Below are positions 9,306 to 16,571 of a stretch of 64,000 nucleotides of DNA, piece by piece (position 1 is the first letter of the stretch; the number at the start of each line of letters is the position of its first letter). Where the stretch lies: positions 23,417 through 87,416 of the forward strand of contig DVDU01000235.1 of the NCBI GenBank assembly GCA_015296065.1, in the 5' to 3' direction. The notes below the pieces were generated by a model that saw nothing but the letters and a program-made list of their open reading frames with translations, made no database searches and was not told the origin of the DNA. The stretch is from Oscillatoriaceae cyanobacterium M33_DOE_052 (GTDB lineage Bacteria; Cyanobacteriota; Cyanobacteriia; Cyanobacteriales; Laspinemataceae). The translations under genes were made by a program, and so were the position numbers.

Positions 9306-10154
9306 ACCCTGAAATCAGTCCACCTGGAGCAGTTGGTACTTCCGCCGTCTCCTCAGCCAAGGCGGTATTTTGACGAAACCCAGATGCAGCAGCTAATTGC
9401 CAGTGTCAGAGAATGTGGCATCATCCAGCCCCTGCTGGTGCGCCCAATGGGGGATAAGTATGAAATTGTCACTGGGGAACGCCGGTATCAAGCAGCTCTG
9501 GCGGTGGGTTTAACCTCTATTCCCGTAATGGTGCGGGTTATGAGCGATACGGAAGCGCTAGAGTGTGCCCTAATGGAGAACTTGCAGCGTTCTGATTTGA
9601 ACCCAGTTGAGGAAACTGAGGGGATTTTGCGACTGCTGGAAATGAACTTGGGCATTGACCGTGCCAAGGTGATATCCCTGCTGAACCAGATGGCTAATCA
9701 AAAGAGAGGACTTACGGACAACGTTATCCGTAACCAAGAACAAGTGGTGGAAGAGACGTTTAGGATGGTAGGAGGGCTCACCCCAGAGTCATTCAGAACC
9801 CACCGCCTACCTCTTCTGAAGCTACCACCGGAGGTTCTGGAGGCGCTCCGTCAGGGTCGTATCGAATATACGAAGGCGAAAACCATTGCCCACGTTAAAG
9901 ATGAGCAGTTTAGGGGGGAGCTGTTGTCGGAGGCGATCGCACAAGCTCTGTCCCTGAGTGAAATCAAGGAACGTATCCGCCAACATCAGGCCCTGCAGAA
10001 ACCAGCCGCGCCTTCATTGAAGAGCCAAATGCAGTCCGCCTCCGCCGAGATTATCAAATCAAAGGTGTGGGATGACCCAGAGCAGCAGGAGGAGCTATCA
10101 GCGTTGCTGGCGAGGATTATGGCGATAATATCTAGGAAATCCAGGGACAAGTGA
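9276..10154 (+). CDS. ParB/RepB/Spo0J-family protein (orphan)
   Basis: A 292-aa protein with the ParB N-terminal CTPase signature: GERRYQAA at 67-74 and ENLQRSDLNPVEE at 101-113, after a proline-rich N-terminus. An HTH-like central region follows (LPLLKLPPEVLEALRQGRIE, then YTKAKTIAHV). ParB proteins bind parS and load as CTP-dependent clamps. No parA lies nearby, so this is an accessory or plasmid-derived ParB rather than a standard parAB pair; such orphans are common in cyanobacteria. The start ATG lies inside repeat copy B, which also supplies the leader. No Shine-Dalgarno is evident. Confidence 0.85.
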   Translation: MAEMVSPPPPTLKSVHLEQLVLPPSPQPRRYFDETQMQQLIASVRECGIIQPLLVRPMGDKYEIVTGERRYQAALAVGLTSIPVMVRVMSDTEALECALMENLQRSDLNPVEETEGILRLLEMNLGIDRAKVISLLNQMANQKRGLTDNVIRNQEQVVEETFRMVGGLTPESFRTHRLPLLKLPPEVLEALRQGRIEYTKAKTIAHVKDEQFRGELLSEAIAQALSLSEIKERIRQHQALQKPAAPSLKSQMQSASAEIIKSKVWDDPEQQEELSALLARIMAIISRKSRDK

Positions 10155-10290
10155 GGGAATGTTTGCTAAGCTAAGGAGAAGTAAAGATCCGGCATCAACA
10201 GGATGGGTGAGATCGCATATTGCATGAGGGTCAGAAACGCGGTTTCTGGCCATTGACTGCCCCTCAAAGTCTAGATTTTGGGTCAAGAAA

Positions 10291-10494
10291 ATGAATTTAG
10301 AGCAAGCAGTTTTAGATAAGTTGCGAACCTTGCCCCCAGATAAGCAACAAGAAGTTTTAGATTTTGCTGAGTTTCTTCAACAAAAATTTATTCCTAAACA
10401 AAGACTAAAAAGTGTTAAAGGGATGTGGAATAATTTAGATATCAATATTACGGAAGAAGATATCGCCCAAGCTAGAAAGGAAATGTGGGGATGA
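10291..10494 (+). CDS. DUF2281 antitoxin, apparently solitary
   Basis: A 67-aa protein matching the cyanobacterial DUF2281/VapB-like antitoxin pattern: LRTLPPDKQQEVLDFAEFLQ, a basic linker, SVKGMWNNLDINITEEDIA and an ARKEMWG end. Family members usually carry a few more residues and are followed by a PIN or RelE toxin. Here the downstream frame beginning at the overlapping ATG is only about 16 codons long, and no toxin is present. It is probably a functional remnant of a toxin-antitoxin locus. Confidence 0.7.
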   Translation: MNLEQAVLDKLRTLPPDKQQEVLDFAEFLQQKFIPKQRLKSVKGMWNNLDINITEEDIAQARKEMWG

Positions 10495-10654
10495 TTTATG
10501 CCGCTATGTGCCGGTTAATGTTGAGACAGTTAGCTAGCTAAAATAGAATTTATTAAGATTTGTTTTATAAACTGTCTCTTATACAAATCACAAGCTGATT
10601 AACCAGCCAATATTATTTGGTATAAGCTGACTAAATCTAGAGATATATAAATTT

Positions 10655-11053
10655 TTAAAAATCTAGAATTTCTCTGATAACATTCTTTAGATCCGCATCA
10701 GCAGGGCGTTTGGCAAACTGCTCCTTCGTGTAAATCCAAACTGGTTTAATTGTGTAAGTCGCTGAATTGACCAAGTACATTAGTCTAATTTGACCGGAAG
10801 CTCCTTGTGTAAACCAAAGTTCCACCTTATGGAATGTCCATCCTGCCGGCAACTGAATCTTTCCCGGTAGAGGTTCCTGGCGAGAGTTGTTGGGGTATGG
10901 GTTATTAATCAAATCTTCCCAAGTTTTATCAATAAGTTCAACAAAGCTGTCTTTGTAAACTTTGTGAGCTTTAGCCAGTTTTTTGAAAGAACGACTGAAA
11001 TTATCTGATGCGTCATTTGATGTGTCAATCGAGAAGGGAGTTGAGCCAGTCAC
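10655..11053 (-). CDS. RelE-like putative toxin of a Panacea (PanAT-like) pair
   Basis: A 132-aa protein with a GTG start at 11053 lying inside the end of the upstream gene (29-base overlap), so it is translationally coupled. Its pattern is RelE/ParE-like: an N-terminal FKKLAKAHK helix, NPYPNNSRQEPLPGKIQLP, then strands KVELWFTQG, IRLMYLVN and TIKPVWIYTKEQF. I do not recognise a named family. Panacea antitoxins are known to pair with unrelated toxins in this antitoxin-first order, which supports a toxin role. Catalytic residues cannot be assigned. Confidence 0.65.
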   Translation of the reverse strand: MTGSTPFSIDTSNDASDNFSRSFKKLAKAHKVYKDSFVELIDKTWEDLINNPYPNNSRQEPLPGKIQLPAGWTFHKVELWFTQGASGQIRLMYLVNSATYTIKPVWIYTKEQFAKRPADADLKNVIREILDF

Positions 11054-11612
11054 GTACTTCTCCTTTGCCTATCGAATTTGAGGATTCCGAAGCTAAGGCA
11101 TCCTTCAAAATTTCAGCCATTACTGGTTCGTATGCAGGGTGTTCTCGTTCTATCAGCTCAAGTTTTTGGAAACCTAATGCTTTCATGTCATCAAGAAGAA
11201 TTGGCTCAGTGGATCTGGCTTCCGGTGGGAGACCTTTACGAGCTTTCTTCCAAGGAAATTCTCCATGAGTCATCTCACTCAGTCGATAAGCATGGTAGCC
11301 ACCGAAGTATCCCCAAATTTCTTCTAAAACTTCTTTTTTTTCAGCCGAAATTTCTCCTAATGATTCGGATCCAGGAATTGGTAGTTGTTCTGCCTCAAAA
11401 TTACTGTAAAACCTATAAGCAGGAGGACAAACAGGGCCGTAGCGCCATGCTTGAATTTCCTCTTCAAATAACGGTTTATTGTAGAGCGCCAAGTGCAAGC
11501 TCTGAGAATAATACAGCAGCTTCTGAACCTTCATATTGGTCATTTCAGCTTCTACACCATCTTCATAAGCTCTCATAATGAAGTAACGAGCCACATTGAG
11601 ACAATCAATCAT
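11025..11612 (-). CDS. Panacea-domain (DUF4065/SocA-like) antitoxin
   Basis: A 195-aa protein with the Panacea/DUF4065 hallmark: an N-terminal ARYFIMRAY helix, MTNMKVQKLLYYSQSLHLAL, then EEIQAWRYGPVCPPAY. The domain neutralises many different toxins by direct binding and is also found in the proteolytic adaptor SocA. It is followed by an overlapping gene for a small RelE-like protein, the expected partner. The C-terminal extension after about residue 150 may be the toxin-specific part. Confidence is high for the domain, moderate for the pairing. Confidence 0.82.
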   Translation of the reverse strand: MIDCLNVARYFIMRAYEDGVEAEMTNMKVQKLLYYSQSLHLALYNKPLFEEEIQAWRYGPVCPPAYRFYSNFEAEQLPIPGSESLGEISAEKKEVLEEIWGYFGGYHAYRLSEMTHGEFPWKKARKGLPPEARSTEPILLDDMKALGFQKLELIEREHPAYEPVMAEILKDALASESSNSIGKGEVRDWLNSLLD

Positions 11613-11765
11613 CGCTCAACCTACCACCTTAAATCAGCGTTTAACTTTAACAAATTTGTTAAATATTAACCCTTATTATAACCTAAGCTGGCAAATATGA
11701 CAATAATCATGTGGAGTCTGTAGTTGATATCAAATATCAATTAGTGCCTAGGCTTAATTTGGTAT
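11613..11765. other. Upstream region of the Panacea operon, nothing specific seen
   Basis: AT-rich sequence of about 150 bases separating the Panacea gene from repeat copy C. A short inverted repeat GATATCAAATATC lies at about 11727-11739. No convincing promoter elements could be assigned by eye. Confidence 0.35.
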
Positions 11766-12080
11766 CTCAAAAAATTGCTACTAGGCGCCGGGTAGCAGTC
11801 AAAGGATGAATCACACCCCCAAGGTGGTTTTCGTGCGTTCTAGGTGCCAAATTTGCGGGGTAATTTTCACAGCTAGCTGTTAAATTTGGAGTTTTTGCCC
11901 CAGACGCCGTGGGGTGGCCTATCTCGCCAAGTATGCTAACTATGACAATTGAGCAATTTACTGGCTGAAAATGGAATTTTTTGTTAAAAGCTGCTCCTGA
12001 CTAATTACTAGGCTGATAGGATAGTAATCAGCTCATGGTTATGGCAAAAATGGGATTACGGCAGCATCCCACCGTTATCT
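11766..12080 (+). repeat. Island repeat copy C
   Basis: Third near-complete copy. Conserved blocks include CCCCAAGGTGGTTTTCGTGC, GTTCTAGGTGCCAAATTTGC, a GCTAGCTG block, GCCCCAGACGCCGTGGGGTG, and a long block ending GATAGGATAGTAATCAGC and ATGGCAAAAATGG. The ATG-initiated frame (MAKMGLRQHPTV...) is not ParB and stops soon. The next gene begins at 12081-12099, so this copy may now act as its promoter and leader. Confidence 0.8.
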
Positions 12081-12098
12081 GTGTTAAGGTTAGAGAAA

Positions 12099-12548
12099 GT
12101 GATTCCAGAATTTGATGAAAATGGCAACTTACCACCAGGGGTTCATTTTTGCGAATGGGAAGAGTTTGTAGAACGATTTGGCACCAATGAGCTGAGGTTG
12201 CGGTTAATGCGCGGTCTGCGAATGGCAATGGAACAACTCAAAGCGGCGGGTTGCCGAACAATTTACATCAACGGTAGCTTTGTTACCATTAAACCAGACC
12301 CAGGAGATTTTGACGCCTGTTGGGATAGGGAAGATGTGGATATAAACTATCTCAGGACTCAAGCTCCTAAATTGCTTAATTATTATGACCGCGCTGGACA
12401 AAAAGCTAAATACAAAGGTGAAATTTTTCCGGCTGACCAACCTATAGGCAATTATGGCCTAGATTCTTGGGCGCTGTTTCAGCGGGATAGAAAAGACAAT
12501 AAAAAAGGCATTATTGCTATTGATTTAGTTAGGTGGAATTATGATTAA
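12099..12548 (+). CDS. Nucleotidyltransferase-like DUF6932-type protein, first gene of a putative toxin-antitoxin pair
   Basis: About 149 aa. It begins IPEFDENGNLPPGVHFCEWE, followed by a VERFGTNELRLRLMRGL helix and the diagnostic block IYINGSFVTIKPDPGDFDAC. A GS motif followed by D.D in this spacing suggests a minimal nucleotidyltransferase fold. I recall this as the DUF6932 family, with low certainty about the name. The start is GTG 12099 by family fit; GTG 12081 in the same frame is possible. It overlaps the following HTH gene by 8 bases, so the two form an operon. The reaction is unknown. Confidence 0.65.
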   Translation: MIPEFDENGNLPPGVHFCEWEEFVERFGTNELRLRLMRGLRMAMEQLKAAGCRTIYINGSFVTIKPDPGDFDACWDREDVDINYLRTQAPKLLNYYDRAGQKAKYKGEIFPADQPIGNYGLDSWALFQRDRKDNKKGIIAIDLVRWNYD

Positions 12549-13083
12549 AGATGAAAAGCAGTATAAATTGACTCAGCAGCTTGTCGGGGAATTTGAAAAA
12601 TCTCTGGCGGCCATAGAAAAAGATGAGCATAGAATCAAAGCTGACCCAGATGGCTGGGAAATTATCCGAGGCTCTTTAAAATATCATGTTGATAAATTAA
12701 CCGCAGAAATTGCCGAATATGAGCGGCTGATATCCCACGATCGCCACGAGCCCATCCCATTAACAATTGAGAATTTTAATGATTTACCCCAAATCTTAAT
12801 TAAAGCTCGGATAGCAGCCAAATTAAGTCAAAAAGAGTTGGCAGATTTAGCGGGAATTACTACAGAACAAATTCAACGTTATGAAGATAATGATTATGAA
12901 GATGCCAGTTTTTTGGAAATCAAGTTTGTCATTGATGCACTAGATATCAAAATTCACAAAGGAGAGTTGATAGTTCCTTTGGACACCCTGAGAAGAACAC
13001 CCGTTACTAAAGAAGAATTACTTTTCTCCCGCTCTCGGACTCACAGCAAATTAGAGCGACAAACGAGCAAGCAAGTTCAATAA
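12541..13083 (+). CDS. XRE-family HTH protein partner of the nucleotidyltransferase-like gene
   Basis: A 180-aa protein with two parts. Residues 1-70 are a charged, probably coiled helical segment beginning MIKDEKQYKLTQQLVGEFEK. Residues about 80-135 are a Cro/C1 helix-turn-helix (AAKLSQKELADLAGITTEQI, then QRYEDNDYEDAS). The C-terminal tail is basic. ATG 12541 lies inside the upstream gene (8-base overlap). HTH proteins with this N-terminal segment commonly accompany such nucleotidyltransferase-like proteins and are the presumed antitoxins; this is inference from order and domain. Confidence 0.7.
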   Translation: MIKDEKQYKLTQQLVGEFEKSLAAIEKDEHRIKADPDGWEIIRGSLKYHVDKLTAEIAEYERLISHDRHEPIPLTIENFNDLPQILIKARIAAKLSQKELADLAGITTEQIQRYEDNDYEDASFLEIKFVIDALDIKIHKGELIVPLDTLRRTPVTKEELLFSRSRTHSKLERQTSKQVQ

Positions 13084-13257
13084 AAAAAGGTATTGGCTGG
13101 AGCAGCGGATCTCCTTCCCTTATGCGCATCCCCACCGCCACTGTTACCGGACTTTTCTGGGAGTGATGAAGTTGGGGTAGTTGAATTTGGTAAAACAATA
13201 AATTTTCCCCCATTTAAATTTGTAGTTTTCTATAGACCGGCTGCACTTAATTGTTAT

Positions 13258-14154
13258 TTATGTTGCATGCCGTTTTGGTGGTGTTTTATAGGGGCGGCGA
13301 AAATTATCAGCCTCTGCTTCTTCTCGGCTAGAAAAACACCAGTATACTTCCACGTCCCTTTCATCTGGGTAATAGTATATCCCACGCGAATCTGGTTCAG
13401 CAAGATTCGCAGTTGCCCGAATAGGAAATTCTACCGGACAACTGTATTTGTCCATAGGAGGTACACCATATCTTAAGCCTCGGTTTCGCCGTTCTTGTTG
13501 AAGGTATTGCTCATACGTTGCAGCTTCCTGTCTTTTTTGATCCTCCTCATAGAGCTTTTGGTTCGTCTGTTCTTCCTGGTTTTTTTTGCGTTGATTAATT
13601 TTAATATTGTACCGCTTTTCAGCTTCTTCAATACCCATACGTATTTCTCGAAAAGATTCAGATATTTCTGGGTATTGCTCCAACAAATCAGGGCAATTAT
13701 ATAAATATTCTGAGATTATTAATGCTGCTTTATTGTAGGTGTTTACAGCTTTTAATAACTCAATTTCTTGAAAATTATTTATTTTCTCTAAATTCTCATC
13801 TGTAATTTTTTTAAACAGGATCATTGCCGGTTGAAAACCTATCCAATCAGATGGAACAGAGTAGATAGATGATATAGCAGGTGCTACTGCAGACAATGCA
13901 ACTCCAATTATTAATATTAAATAGAAAAGTAGCAACTGTTTTAAACTGATGTAACCACAAGCCCAAAGTAAGAAAACAACAATACAAATTTTCAGGGTTT
14001 CTCTAACTGCTTTAATAGCAATGATAGCTACAACGATAAATTTTTGCAGCGGTTCGGGCAGTTTATTGAAACACTTTATTACTGAAAGCGGATATTTGGA
14101 AATTTCTCCACAAAGCTCCGCTTTAATCTGAGAAATTAATCCATATCTTTTTTT
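13258..14154 (-). CDS. Membrane-anchored open frame, possibly the C-terminal half of the CHAT protein
   Basis: The frame is open from the A9 tract at 14148-14156 to the stop at 13258, about 298 codons, but it has no ATG, GTG or TTG in the first 70 or so codons; the first TTG is at 13935. It encodes two hydrophobic segments (about FIVVAIIAI and, further on, ICIVVFLLWACGYI through LILIIGVALSAVAPA), a charged helical stretch rich in Glu, Lys and Gln, and a C-terminal patch CPVEFPIRAT...YWCFSSREEAEADNFRRP that distantly resembles the nuclease-associated 'sunset' metal-binding module. Loss of one A in the A9 run would fuse it to the CHAT protease just upstream. Function unknown. Confidence 0.5.
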   Translation of the reverse strand, partial: KKRYGLISQIKAELCGEISKYPLSVIKCFNKLPEPLQKFIVVAIIAIKAVRETLKICIVVFLLWACGYISLKQLLLFYLILIIGVALSAVAPAISSIYSVPSDWIGFQPAMILFKKITDENLEKINNFQEIELLKAVNTYNKAALIISEYLYNCPDLLEQYPEISESFREIRMGIEEAEKRYNIKINQRKKNQEEQTNQKLYEEDQKRQEAATYEQYLQQERRNRGLRYGVPPMDKYSCPVEFPIRATANLAEPDSRGIYYYPDERDVEVYWCFSSREEAEADNFRRPYKTPPKRHAT

Positions 14155-14719
14155 TTATTATGGGAGTCATGTCTTCACCAAGATCCTCAATTTGGATAGC
14201 ATTACGACCATAGTCGTGAGCGATATCGTATGGTTCACCAGAAGCTATGGCTAAGTAAAAACCACGAGAGTATTCAATTGCTGCTGTGTCACCAACTTCC
14301 TGTCTCATCCCAACAACGTAACCGATGTACTTAGAAATGCACCTGGCTTGAATAACTGAGTAGCAAGCATTGAGTACAACACACTCAACATGGTTTGCAC
14401 ACAACCCAAACAATTGTGCAAGTGCCTTTGTTGGAACTTGTTTTGCCCTTCCATTAATATCCTCAAATACTAAACCATCCTTTGCCGCACCATGACCAGA
14501 GAAGTGAACAATTTGCGGTTTTTCGGTCAGCATTATTCGCTGAATATCTTTCGTGCGAACTGCTGGCTGACTCACAATATTAAAGTTGTCACGATTTGTC
14601 CCCATTTGTAAAGATTCTCTGATCTCGCGTTCTTCTCTGTCCAGACGAAGCCTATCAGTTCCTTCTGGATTAGCTGATAAAATTAAAATTTTCTTTTTCG
14701 GTAGCTGACTTTGAACCAT
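14123..14719 (-). CDS. CHAT-domain caspase-like protease
   Basis: A 198-aa protein consisting almost entirely of a CHAT (caspase-like) domain. The N-terminal strand KKKILILSANP is followed by LRLDREEREI, the catalytic His in IVHFSGHG, and the catalytic Cys in VVLNACYS. CHAT proteases act in bacterial immunity and regulated cell death, for example with gasdermins or type III-E CRISPR. The domain ends near AIQIEDLGEDMTPIIKKK, where an A9 tract puts the frame out just before a stop. The minus-strand sequence beyond continues open in another frame as a membrane protein. No TPRs or sensor domain are attached. Confidence 0.82.
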   Translation of the reverse strand: MVQSQLPKKKILILSANPEGTDRLRLDREEREIRESLQMGTNRDNFNIVSQPAVRTKDIQRIMLTEKPQIVHFSGHGAAKDGLVFEDINGRAKQVPTKALAQLFGLCANHVECVVLNACYSVIQARCISKYIGYVVGMRQEVGDTAAIEYSRGFYLAIASGEPYDIAHDYGRNAIQIEDLGEDMTPIIKKKIWINFSD

Positions 14720-15131
14720 ACGGTAAATCCAGACTATTAAAATTACTTAACATTAGAGATAGATTGATGAGCTATGAAATAACAAAATGTTGATTTAATG
14801 GAGTTGAATCTAGACTGTTGCTACATCGTTACAATCCCTAATTACTGACTACTGGAGAAGTATCTACAACTGGAAGATGTCTCCAAATACAGTAATTTGG
14901 AAGATAACGTCAGCGACGCGATCGCCCTACTTCCTGCATTCTGCCTAGACTCTGCACTCTCACCTACAGAGCTATACCTCATCATATAAACCTCACCATA
15001 GCACATCCCAGCCAGAAACGCAAGTAATCTTTTCATCTCCTCACCGACTCCCCAACGCCGCCACCACCTTTCCAGAGAGCATCCCATTTACCTATTGCCA
15101 CATTATCACCAGGGTGAATGGAATCGACTAA
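14720..15131. other. Spacer holding a duplicated DMT-gene tail and a VapC remnant
   Basis: The outer half (14720-14990) holds nothing recognised. At 14991-15066 about 75 bases repeat the 3' end and downstream flank of the DMT transporter gene (15500-15575), including the codons for its last residues. At 15060-15130 the minus strand encodes DSIHPGDNVAIGKWDALW, a VapC tail matching the one at 8797-8895. The segment is a mosaic of recombination scars. Confidence 0.6.
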
Positions 15132-15353
15132 TCAAAACTTTAAGTCTTCCAGAGGTTCATCAAAATCATCAGACATCCAGATTTTACCCTGCCAAATCCC
15201 CAGTCCTCCTCGTTTGGGTGCTTTTGCGGTTTTAGGATCATCTACCGCATATCGGTTTACCAAAAATTCTGTATAGTCAAAAACTGCTTGTTTCACAGAT
15301 TCTGGCAATTTTTCCACATTTTTTAAAATCGCATTTTCTATCATATTTTTCAT
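15132..15353 (-). CDS. DUF2281 antitoxin whose cognate VapC has been deleted
   Basis: A 73-aa protein with the DUF2281 pattern: IENAILKNVEKLPESVKQAV, DYTEFLVNRY, then RGGLGIWQGKIWMSDDFDEP and LEDLKF. The family normally ends EPLEDFxEYM and is followed at once by a PIN toxin. Here the last two codons run into GTTTTGATTAGTCG, which is identical to the VLISR-coding stretch of the VapC remnant at about 8890, and the rest of the toxin is missing except for its tail. An internal deletion therefore removed nearly all of the toxin and replaced the antitoxin end. Confidence 0.72.
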   Translation of the reverse strand: MKNMIENAILKNVEKLPESVKQAVFDYTEFLVNRYAVDDPKTAKAPKRGGLGIWQGKIWMSDDFDEPLEDLKF

Positions 15354-15548
15354 ATAACTTTATTTATGTAAATAATATCCATATAAATTATCAGCCTTGC
15401 GCCTTGATGTGAGTCAAACCGCCATTGGACCCGCACCACCGACCCCCACGATGTCAACGTGGTACTCTCAGCAACCCAACTTAGCCCTAATTTCCCTATC
15501 CTCACCATAACACATCCTATCCATAAATGCAACTACCTTTTCATCTCC
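15354..15548. other. Spacer between DUF2281 gene and DMT transporter
   Basis: About 195 bases. The distal part (15500-15548) is the source of the 75-base segment copied at 14991-15040. No gene seen. Confidence 0.4.
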
Positions 15549-16448
15549 TCACCGACTCCCCAACGCCGCCACCGCCACACCAAACAGCAACACCAACCCA
15601 CCCCCAATTACTTGCAGCGGCGGCAATTCACCAAACACCAAATAACCCATAAAACTGGCCGCCAAAGGTTCAAATAAAATCGAAAGCGTCACCGTAGTAG
15701 GAGATATGCGCGATACTGCCCAATTAATCCCCGTGTGACCCACCAATTGCGGCAGCAAAGCCATTAATAAAATGCTCCAATAAACTGACGCGGGATAACC
15801 GGTATAACTACTACCAAAACTCAGGGGTAAAGGTAACAGAATCAGGGCGGCAGTGGTGTAAGCTACGGCGGTGTAGCTGCCTAAATTCATACCCCGGCGT
15901 TGGGCCTCCCGTCCCAAGAGCAGGTAGAAACTGACAGCCCAGGACCCAGCTAAAGCCAGGAAATTGCCCAGCAGGGGGTTACTGGCGGGACCGCCGCTGC
16001 TACTATCTGCTAAACCAATCAAGAGACTGCCAACTATGGCGATCGCAATCCCCACAGCAGTTTTCCGGCTGATTTTTTCCCTAAACCACACCCAAGAAAT
16101 CAGAGAAACCCAAATGGGATTAGTAGTCACCAGGGTAGTAGAAGCAGCAATGGAAGTGTAAGCCAGGGAAGTAATCCAAGTAGCAAAATGCAGCGCCAAA
16201 AAGGCTCCCGCCCCCAGAGCATAACCCCAGGAAGCGCGGTTAAATTGCTGAATTTGCATCCGCCGCCAAGTTGGCAGCAATATCAAAGCGGCTAAACTCA
16301 GGCGGGAGGCTGCCAACATCAGCGAAAAACCCACTCCCCGTTCTCCCGCCGCTTCCAATGCCCAGCGAATGAAAATCGACGCCGTAGATACAGCCCCGAT
16401 CGCCATTGCCAACACCACAAACACCTGCCAATGAAAACTCCGGCTCAT
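15549..16448 (-). CDS. EamA/DMT-superfamily transporter
   Basis: A 299-aa inner-membrane protein with about ten hydrophobic helices in two EamA repeats: FVVLAMAIGAVSTASIFI through GSLLIGLADSS, and GNFLALAGSWAVSFYLLLG to the C-terminus. The conserved ASTTLVTTNPIWV near the end of repeat 1 and LFEPLAASFMGYLVFGE in repeat 2 are typical of drug/metabolite exporters. The substrate cannot be assigned. Its 3' end is partly duplicated at 14991-15066. Confidence 0.88.
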   Translation of the reverse strand: MSRSFHWQVFVVLAMAIGAVSTASIFIRWALEAAGERGVGFSLMLAASRLSLAALILLPTWRRMQIQQFNRASWGYALGAGAFLALHFATWITSLAYTSIAASTTLVTTNPIWVSLISWVWFREKISRKTAVGIAIAIVGSLLIGLADSSSGGPASNPLLGNFLALAGSWAVSFYLLLGREAQRRGMNLGSYTAVAYTTAALILLPLPLSFGSSYTGYPASVYWSILLMALLPQLVGHTGINWAVSRISPTTVTLSILFEPLAASFMGYLVFGELPPLQVIGGGLVLLFGVAVAALGSR

Positions 16449-16571
16449 CTTGAGGAAAAGGACTGGGGGAAAGAATGCCGTATAATAACACCTGTTCAGT
16501 GGGGCACACCAGCACTCACTTTTAAGGAGCAGGCGGTGAACCTAGACTCCTGGGGGGAGAGTTTCGGGAAC

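Noticed and set aside
9002..10154. Plasmid partition locus or replication origin
   Set aside because: There is a ParB-like gene but no ParA, no RepA and no iterons. The flanking genes look chromosomal.
12099..13083. Classical HEPN-MNT pair
   Set aside because: The second protein is an HTH protein with no RX4-6H HEPN motif, so the HEPN-MNT label does not fit.
13093..13476. 127-codon plus-strand frame after the XRE gene
   Set aside because: It starts with TTG and largely overlaps, in antisense, the C-terminal part of the membrane-module frame, which has the better amino-acid pattern.
14842..15087. 81-codon minus-strand frame
   Set aside because: Its first part is the VapC tail and the duplicated DMT 3' end read in a chance frame; no start signal.
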